A stretch of DNA of 64,000 bases from Halopiger aswanensis. Its GTDB lineage: Archaea; Halobacteriota; Halobacteria; Halobacteriales; Natrialbaceae. Position numbers and translations under genes: made by a program. This document shows positions 59,492-64,000 of this stretch, one piece after another. The stretch covers positions 1-64,000 of the forward strand of contig NZ_RAPO01000006.1 in NCBI RefSeq assembly GCF_003610195.1, read 5' to 3'. How positions within the stretch are numbered: the stretch's first letter is position 1; every line of letters begins with the position of its first letter. The notes under the pieces were generated by a model that was given only the letters and a program-made list of their open reading frames with translations, ran no database searches and was not told where the DNA came from.

Positions 59492-61714
59492 TTACTCGTC
59501 GGTTGGCGACTTCGATTGTTTGCCCCGACCGTCGGAGTCACTGCTGCGTCCGCGAGCGTAGAGGTACGCGCCGGCACTGCCGCCGGTAACCGCGGCGAGC
59601 GGTCCGAAGCCGGGGACGCTATCGCCGTCCGCGTCCTCGGTACCGTCGCTGGAGGACTCGCCGCTATCATCGTCATCACTGCTCGAGTCGTTGTCGCTCT
59701 CGTCACCGGACTCGTCCGTCTGCGCCCCCTCGAGCACCGCGGCCGCGTCGACGGGCGCCTTGAACCGGAACCGATCGTAGCCGCTCGAGTTCGGCACCTC
59801 GTAGTCGTACGCCCAGTCGTCCTGATCCGGGTCGTAGCCGCCGAACAGCCGCAGCGCGGGGTCGTCGACCCCTTCGACGAGAGCAGTTAGGGACGCCGCG
59901 TCGAAGATCACGTCGATAGTGTCTCCCTCGGCGTTCACGGCCGTCGGCTCGAGGTCGTCGCCCGTGCGAATCACGGCCCGATAGTCGGCAGGGTCGGTCC
60001 CGACCTCGGCGGCGCCCTCCGGAACGGGGGCGGTGAGCGTGATCTCGTCGCCGTCGCGGGCGACCGAGGCCGCGTCGACGGTCTCGTCGACGCGAATCAT
60101 GCGGTTCTCCCGCTCGGGTGCGACGGTGTCGCGCTGCTCGAGTTGCTCGAGGACGAACGGCCCCTGGAACTGGCCGGATTCGAGGACGACCTCGGCTTCG
60201 GAGAGCACCTCTGAGTTGCCGATCGAGTAGTCGTTGTGCGCGAACGTGTAGGTCGCCTCGGGGTCGATCGGTTCGCCGCCGACGAAGACGTTCTCGACGC
60301 CCGCGTCGTCCCCGTGGCCGGTCCACTCGTAGGAGAGGCCCGACACCTGGATCGCCGGCTGCGCGCCGAAGTCCGGCGCCGGGTGGGGTCGGAGCGCCTC
60401 CTCGAGGTAGTCGATCACCTGCTGGCCGGTCGCTTCGACGACGAGGATCTCGTTGGGGAACGGGAGGATGTCCATCACGTCCGCGCCGGTGATCTCGCCG
60501 GGGCCGTAGGTCGAGTCGCTGCGGATGCCGCCGGCGTTGTTGGCGGCGATGTCGACCTCTATGTCGCCGATCTCGCCCACATTCCGCATCGCGTCGGTCA
60601 TGAGGTTGCCCCAGTTGGTCTCGATCGCGTAGTTGTTGAACGTCGCGTCGAGTTCGACCTCGCTCTCGAAGGCCGGTTGGCCGAGTCGCTCCTCGAGGTC
60701 GGCGAGCCACTCGTCGGCCAGATCGGCGAGGCCCTCGTCGGGTTCGATCTCGTCGGTGTAGCGGACGTTGATCTGGTCGTACTCCTCGACTTCGGGATCG
60801 GGATCCGAGTCGGGTAGCAGGAGGTCGGTCCGCCGCCAGTCGACCAGTCCGCCCTCGGCGTCGAGCGTGATCGCGCCGACGTGGTCGAACTCGTCGCCAA
60901 ACTCGCTGATGACCGTCCCGTCGACGATGTCGGGTTCGTCGAAGACGACGCCGGAGTGGGAGCCGACGATCGCGTCGAGCCCGTCGACCTCCCGGGCGAG
61001 GGTCTCGTGGACGCCCGTCGAGACGTGCGAGGCGCAGACGACGACGTCCGCGCCGTCCTCGCGGAGCGACTCGACCGCCTCCTGGGAGGCCTCGACGTAG
61101 CCGAGCACCTGCCACTCCGCGGGGTAGTCGGTCAGCGAGTGGAAGTTCTCGGAGACGAGCCCGAAGACGCCGACCGTCAGGCCGCCCGCCTCGAGCGTGG
61201 TCCACCGCTCCGTCCCCGGAACGGGGTCGCCCGCGTCGTCGAGCAGGTTCGCGACGACCCACGGGAACTCGCTCTCCTCGAAGCGGGTCGTCGCGACGTC
61301 GGCGCCGAAGTCGAACTCGTGGTTGCCGACGCCGTCGACGGCGAGGTCCGTGTGGTTCAGTGCCTCGACCATGTGTTCACCCTCGTACTCGAGACCGAGC
61401 ATCGACGGCGCGAAGTCGTCGCCGTTGCCGACGAACAGTCCGTTGTCGGCGTCGGCGAGCAGCTCCTCGACGACCGAGTAGTAACGGGCGAGGCTCAGTT
61501 CGTCCGCCGAGGCGTCGCGGAAGCGACCGTGAAAGTGTGTGTCGTGGACGAGCGTGACGGTTCCGTCGGTCGTGCTCGCCGCACGCGTTCGGTCCGTGGC
61601 GGGGAGCAGCGCGGCCGCCGACGCACCCGCGGCCGCGCCGAGGAAGCGGCGGCGACTCCGGTCGACGTCGTCGTTCGTCCCGTTTCGAGTCCGACTCGCT
61701 GACTCTCGAGCCAT
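59492..61714 (-). CDS. Tat-exported 5'-nucleotidase/UshA-type metallophosphatase with PGF-CTERM
   Basis: A 740-residue protein. A Tat signal (SRRRFLGAAAGASAAALLP, about 20-40) precedes the calcineurin-like metallophosphatase domain with Asp58/His60, GNGDD (96-100) and GNHEFDFG (130-137). The 5'-nucleotidase C-terminal domain (about 345-520) has NNAGGIRSD and DILPFPNEI. Then come an extra beta domain, a Ser/Asp/Glu linker, and SVPGFGPLAAVTGGSAGAYLYARGR as an archaeosortase signal. It should dephosphorylate nucleotides or related phosphoesters at the cell surface to recover phosphate or nucleosides. The stop lies 57 nt upstream (5' side on this strand) of the cohesin-like gene, so the two could share a message. 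Confidence 0.92.
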   Translation of the reverse strand: MARESASRTRNGTNDDVDRSRRRFLGAAAGASAAALLPATDRTRAASTTDGTVTLVHDTHFHGRFRDASADELSLARYYSVVEELLADADNGLFVGNGDDFAPSMLGLEYEGEHMVEALNHTDLAVDGVGNHEFDFGADVATTRFEESEFPWVVANLLDDAGDPVPGTERWTTLEAGGLTVGVFGLVSENFHSLTDYPAEWQVLGYVEASQEAVESLREDGADVVVCASHVSTGVHETLAREVDGLDAIVGSHSGVVFDEPDIVDGTVISEFGDEFDHVGAITLDAEGGLVDWRRTDLLLPDSDPDPEVEEYDQINVRYTDEIEPDEGLADLADEWLADLEERLGQPAFESEVELDATFNNYAIETNWGNLMTDAMRNVGEIGDIEVDIAANNAGGIRSDSTYGPGEITGADVMDILPFPNEILVVEATGQQVIDYLEEALRPHPAPDFGAQPAIQVSGLSYEWTGHGDDAGVENVFVGGEPIDPEATYTFAHNDYSIGNSEVLSEAEVVLESGQFQGPFVLEQLEQRDTVAPERENRMIRVDETVDAASVARDGDEITLTAPVPEGAAEVGTDPADYRAVIRTGDDLEPTAVNAEGDTIDVIFDAASLTALVEGVDDPALRLFGGYDPDQDDWAYDYEVPNSSGYDRFRFKAPVDAAAVLEGAQTDESGDESDNDSSSDDDDSGESSSDGTEDADGDSVPGFGPLAAVTGGSAGAYLYARGRSSDSDGRGKQSKSPTDE

Positions 61715-61809
61715 GGGGAGAGTCCGTCAGAAGAGTAACTAATACGTTTACAATTCAGTAGCATTTGGTAATAGTCGTCACAGTACCGGACCGGATATCG
61801 TCGTCCGCG

Positions 61810-63111
61810 TCAGTAGCCCGCGGCCGCGTCTCCGTCTCCATCCCCGTTCCACCGGTGGTCGTCGTAGGTCCGGTCCTGACTCGTGTCGAAGGCCGTCTCG
61901 AAGGACTCGCGGAGCGACCGCTTTTCCGAGCGGCTGATCCGCGCGAGTTCGTCGGCTTTCTCGACGATGGTCGGCGGGCCGTGCGCGACCGCGACGTCCT
62001 GCAGCACCTGCATCGTCAGCGCCTCGCGGGTCTCCGGATCCCGCGTGAAGGCGTAGGGCGCCTCGACGCGATAAATCAGGTCGTCCCGGGGGTCGTAGAC
62101 GACGAAGAAGGTCACCTCGTAGTCCTCGAGCGAGCGGTGGCGCTCGACGCCGAGCGCGTCGCCGTCCGCCGAGAGCGCCTGATCGACGCCGCCGCGCGAG
62201 CGGAACCAGTTGGTGTAGGTCAGCGCCGAGGTGTCGCGCTCCCAGCGCTCGCCCTCGACGTCGTCGACGTACTCGCCGCGCTCGAGCAGCCGGGTGAAGA
62301 GCGCCGAGTCGTCGGCCCACGGGACGCTCAAGTCGGCGTCGTGTTTCCCCTTCAGCGTCCGCGTGATCACGCGGGTTGCGGGGTTCTTGACGAAGCCGAT
62401 CAGCGGGACACCGCGGTCGACGAACTCCTCGACCAGCCGGACGTAGTTCTCGAGCACCGTCGTCGGCCGCGGATCCTCGAGCAGGAAGTCGGCGAGGTCG
62501 GGGTGTTGGTCGGCCCAGCGGAGCAGGCCGCGCGGGTAGAGGGGGCCGTCGAGGACGAGCAGGTCCTCGACCTCGTCGGCGTGGTCGCGGGCGTGGGTGC
62601 TCTCGGCGAGGTAGAGCGCCAGCGCGTGGACGACGCCCTCGGCGAACCGCGGCAGCGGCGGAATCTTCACCGCGCGGGATCGGCTGTAGCCCTCGTCGAA
62701 CTTCCCCCACGTTTCGTCGACGGTCATCGTCTCGTCATTGGAGTGGACCGTCGCGACGACCGTCCGCGCGCGGTGGAGGTCCAGATCGGAGGGCGTCGCG
62801 CTCATGGCCGCCTGCGCGATGTCGATGACGAGCCCGTTCTTGAACGTCGTCGGGTTGATCGTCCCCGCGTCGAGGCCGTGCTCGGTGGGGAACTCCCGGT
62901 CCCGCAGCGCGACGTCCTCGCAGTCGACGAGCCGGCGGGCCCGCTCGTCGACCGGTTCGACGATCCGCCGGCCTTCTCGAGAGACGAGCGGATCGAGGAA
63001 CTCCTCCCAGACCGTCTCGGCGAACGCGCGGCGGTCGTCGGCGTCGGCGCCGTGGTCGATCCGCCCCGCCAGCCGCGCGATGCCGTCGAAGTGGACCGGA
63101 TCGAGCGTCAT
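61810..63111 (-). CDS. nurA: DNA repair nuclease NurA
   Basis: A 433-residue NurA-domain protein. RNase H-like fold residues appear in EDLLVLDGPLYPRG (Asp of the metal site), VPLIGFVKNPATRV and DPRDDLIYRVEAPYAF. NurA is the 5'-3' nuclease that with HerA resects double-strand breaks for Mre11-Rad50-dependent repair. The ATG at 63111 (MTLDPVHFDG) is the conserved start; an ATG at 63138 is open. Usually it adjoins herA; here a HerA-like gene is about 6 kb away on the same strand. Confidence 0.87.
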   Translation of the reverse strand: MTLDPVHFDGIARLAGRIDHGADADDRRAFAETVWEEFLDPLVSREGRRIVEPVDERARRLVDCEDVALRDREFPTEHGLDAGTINPTTFKNGLVIDIAQAAMSATPSDLDLHRARTVVATVHSNDETMTVDETWGKFDEGYSRSRAVKIPPLPRFAEGVVHALALYLAESTHARDHADEVEDLLVLDGPLYPRGLLRWADQHPDLADFLLEDPRPTTVLENYVRLVEEFVDRGVPLIGFVKNPATRVITRTLKGKHDADLSVPWADDSALFTRLLERGEYVDDVEGERWERDTSALTYTNWFRSRGGVDQALSADGDALGVERHRSLEDYEVTFFVVYDPRDDLIYRVEAPYAFTRDPETREALTMQVLQDVAVAHGPPTIVEKADELARISRSEKRSLRESFETAFDTSQDRTYDDHRWNGDGDGDAAAGY

Positions 63112-63222
63112 GAGAGGTGGCTCCCGCCCCACTGGCAAAAAGCCAGTGGTCGGGACCGTCCGGCCCGTTGACTCCTCGAGATGCTGGTATCGGGAGTCAG
63201 TGACCGCGAAACGGGAAGGCAG

Positions 63223-63639
63223 CTACTCGAGAAAGCGGGAGCGAACGTCGCCGGTCGGCATCATACACTGCTCTTTCTTGCCGAACAGGCGATAGCGGTT
63301 GGCGGCGACCAGATCGTACGCCAGATCGCGGATCGGACGCGGCAGGTACCGGAACGGGCCGAGCAGGGCGTACACGCCGCCGAGCAACTGCGCGATGCGG
63401 AGGACCGCGGCCGATTTCACGTAGCAGTCGTCGCCTTCGATCAGGACGATCGACTCGAGGTCGTCCGTCGGGAGGTCGTGCTCGGCGAGCAGTTCGGTCG
63501 CGACGTCGGACTGCAGCGAGGCGAAGTAGAACTGCTCGTCGGTGTCCCGCGGGACGAGAAACTGGACGAAGCCGTTACAGAGGTTGCAGACGCCGTCGAA
63601 GAGGACGATGGGGGCTTCGTCTGGGACGTCGGCGCTCAT
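63223..63639 (-). CDS. DCC family (DUF393) thiol-disulfide oxidoreductase-like protein
   Basis: A 138-residue protein with the DCC motif FDGVCNLCNGFVQF (Cys18, Cys21) and the later YLPRPIRDLAYDLVAANRYRLFG. DCC proteins are thioredoxin-like. They are often encoded beside HTTM (vitamin K-dependent carboxylase-like) membrane proteins, and such a gene starts just 173 nt away on the other strand. Confidence 0.9.
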   Translation of the reverse strand: MSADVPDEAPIVLFDGVCNLCNGFVQFLVPRDTDEQFYFASLQSDVATELLAEHDLPTDDLESIVLIEGDDCYVKSAAVLRIAQLLGGVYALLGPFRYLPRPIRDLAYDLVAANRYRLFGKKEQCMMPTGDVRSRFLE

Positions 63640-63811
63640 CGGGTATCGACCGTTGGGAGCGGCGGCAATTCAGGGTTCCGGTCACAACGCGGGTCGTCGT
63701 TCACCGCCGAAGGTGAGCGGTTTCGGTCGCCGGCGCAGCGTGAAACGATTCTTTCAGCGTTCAACAAACTTATGCCGGTCTACACGAGAGTCGCCACAGA
63801 CGACTCTAGTA

Positions 63812-64000
63812 ATGGTCCGCTCCCGTCCTTCCTCCGTTGCGCGATCCACGCTGTCGGCCGTACTGGATCGACTCTCGATCGCGATCCAGCGCCGCGTCGC
63901 GATCGACCCGCGTGCGCTCGCCACGTTCCGGATCGCGATCGGCGCGCTGCTCATCCTCGATCTGGCGCTCCGGGCGCGAAACCTCGGGACCTTCTACACG
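63812..64000 (+). CDS. HTTM domain protein (partial, cut by window end)
   Basis: The first 63 codons of a gene running past the window end. It begins MVRSRPSSVARSTLSAVL. The segment RVAIDPRALATFRIAIGALLILDLALRARNL matches the N-terminal first membrane helix of HTTM (gamma-carboxylase-like) proteins. The divergent DCC gene supports this, since the two families often occur together. Confidence 0.8.
   Translation, partial: MVRSRPSSVARSTLSAVLDRLSIAIQRRVAIDPRALATFRIAIGALLILDLALRARNLGTFYT

Overview
The window is chromosomal DNA from a halophilic archaeon (class Halobacteria). The basis is high GC, strongly acidic proteomes with Asp/Glu-rich tails, TATA-like boxes about 25-30 nt upstream of apparently leaderless start codons, Tat signal peptides, several PGF-CTERM surface anchors, HTH-10 (Bat-like), HalOD1, amphi-Trp and archaeal SepF proteins, and a ba3 oxidase set in cbaD-B-A-C order. 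The overall look is that of Natrialbales (Natrinema/Haloterrigena-like), but I cannot fix the genus. I see no insertion sequence, CRISPR array or prophage.

Layout. 0.4-6 kb: tRNA-Ser, an ilvA-ridA-membrane protein unit, a gamma-glutamylcyclotransferase-like protein, a PGF-CTERM surface protein and citrate synthase. 6-11 kb: an HTH-10 regulator and a sulfur/nitrogen reduction pair, in which a rhodanese-rhodanese-siroheme reductase fusion is followed by a ferredoxin/FrhB-like iron-sulfur flavoprotein. 11-20 kb: housekeeping and catabolic genes (SepF, DUF1028, two HTH regulators, GH15 glycosidase, a dehalogenase-like hydrolase, a Tat-exported cupredoxin, DsrE) and a clear deletion remnant of a dihydrolipoamide dehydrogenase-like flavoprotein. 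20-22 kb: OsmC, amphi-Trp and an FNT transporter.

22-40 kb is a respiratory island. An aa3-type cytochrome oxidase (coxB, coxA, coxC, with DUF6684, DUF6789 and tiny membrane proteins between them) is followed by a CcoI-like copper P-type ATPase. A HalOD1 protein, an acidic membrane protein, a tRNA with CAU anticodon and a ba3-type oxidase operon (cbaD-B-A-C) come next, then a second CcoI-like ATPase. So each oxidase lies beside its own candidate copper exporter for CuA/CuB assembly. A CDGSH protein, a cupin and a RIC/ScdA di-iron repair protein follow, which fits repair of Fe-S and metal centres.

42.5-47 kb holds four paralogous membrane proteins of a family I do not recognise. They have two N-terminal and two C-terminal membrane segments around a helical soluble domain and share three sequence blocks. 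This is the best candidate for an undescribed system. 47-54 kb: a Tat lipoprotein, PspA, two alpha/beta hydrolases, an SDR, a SHOCT protein and an FRG-domain protein abutting a 45-residue ORF. 54-64 kb: a HerA-like ATPase and, about 6 kb away on the same strand, NurA. Between them are two cohesin-like PGF-CTERM proteins, a two-domain DUF7344 regulator with a palindrome at its start, a DUF7113-like protein and a UshA-type nucleotidase. The window ends with a DCC protein divergent from a truncated HTTM protein.

Family names, particularly DUF numbers, are recalled from knowledge and were not searched. Start codons were chosen from promoter spacing, overlaps and family start points.
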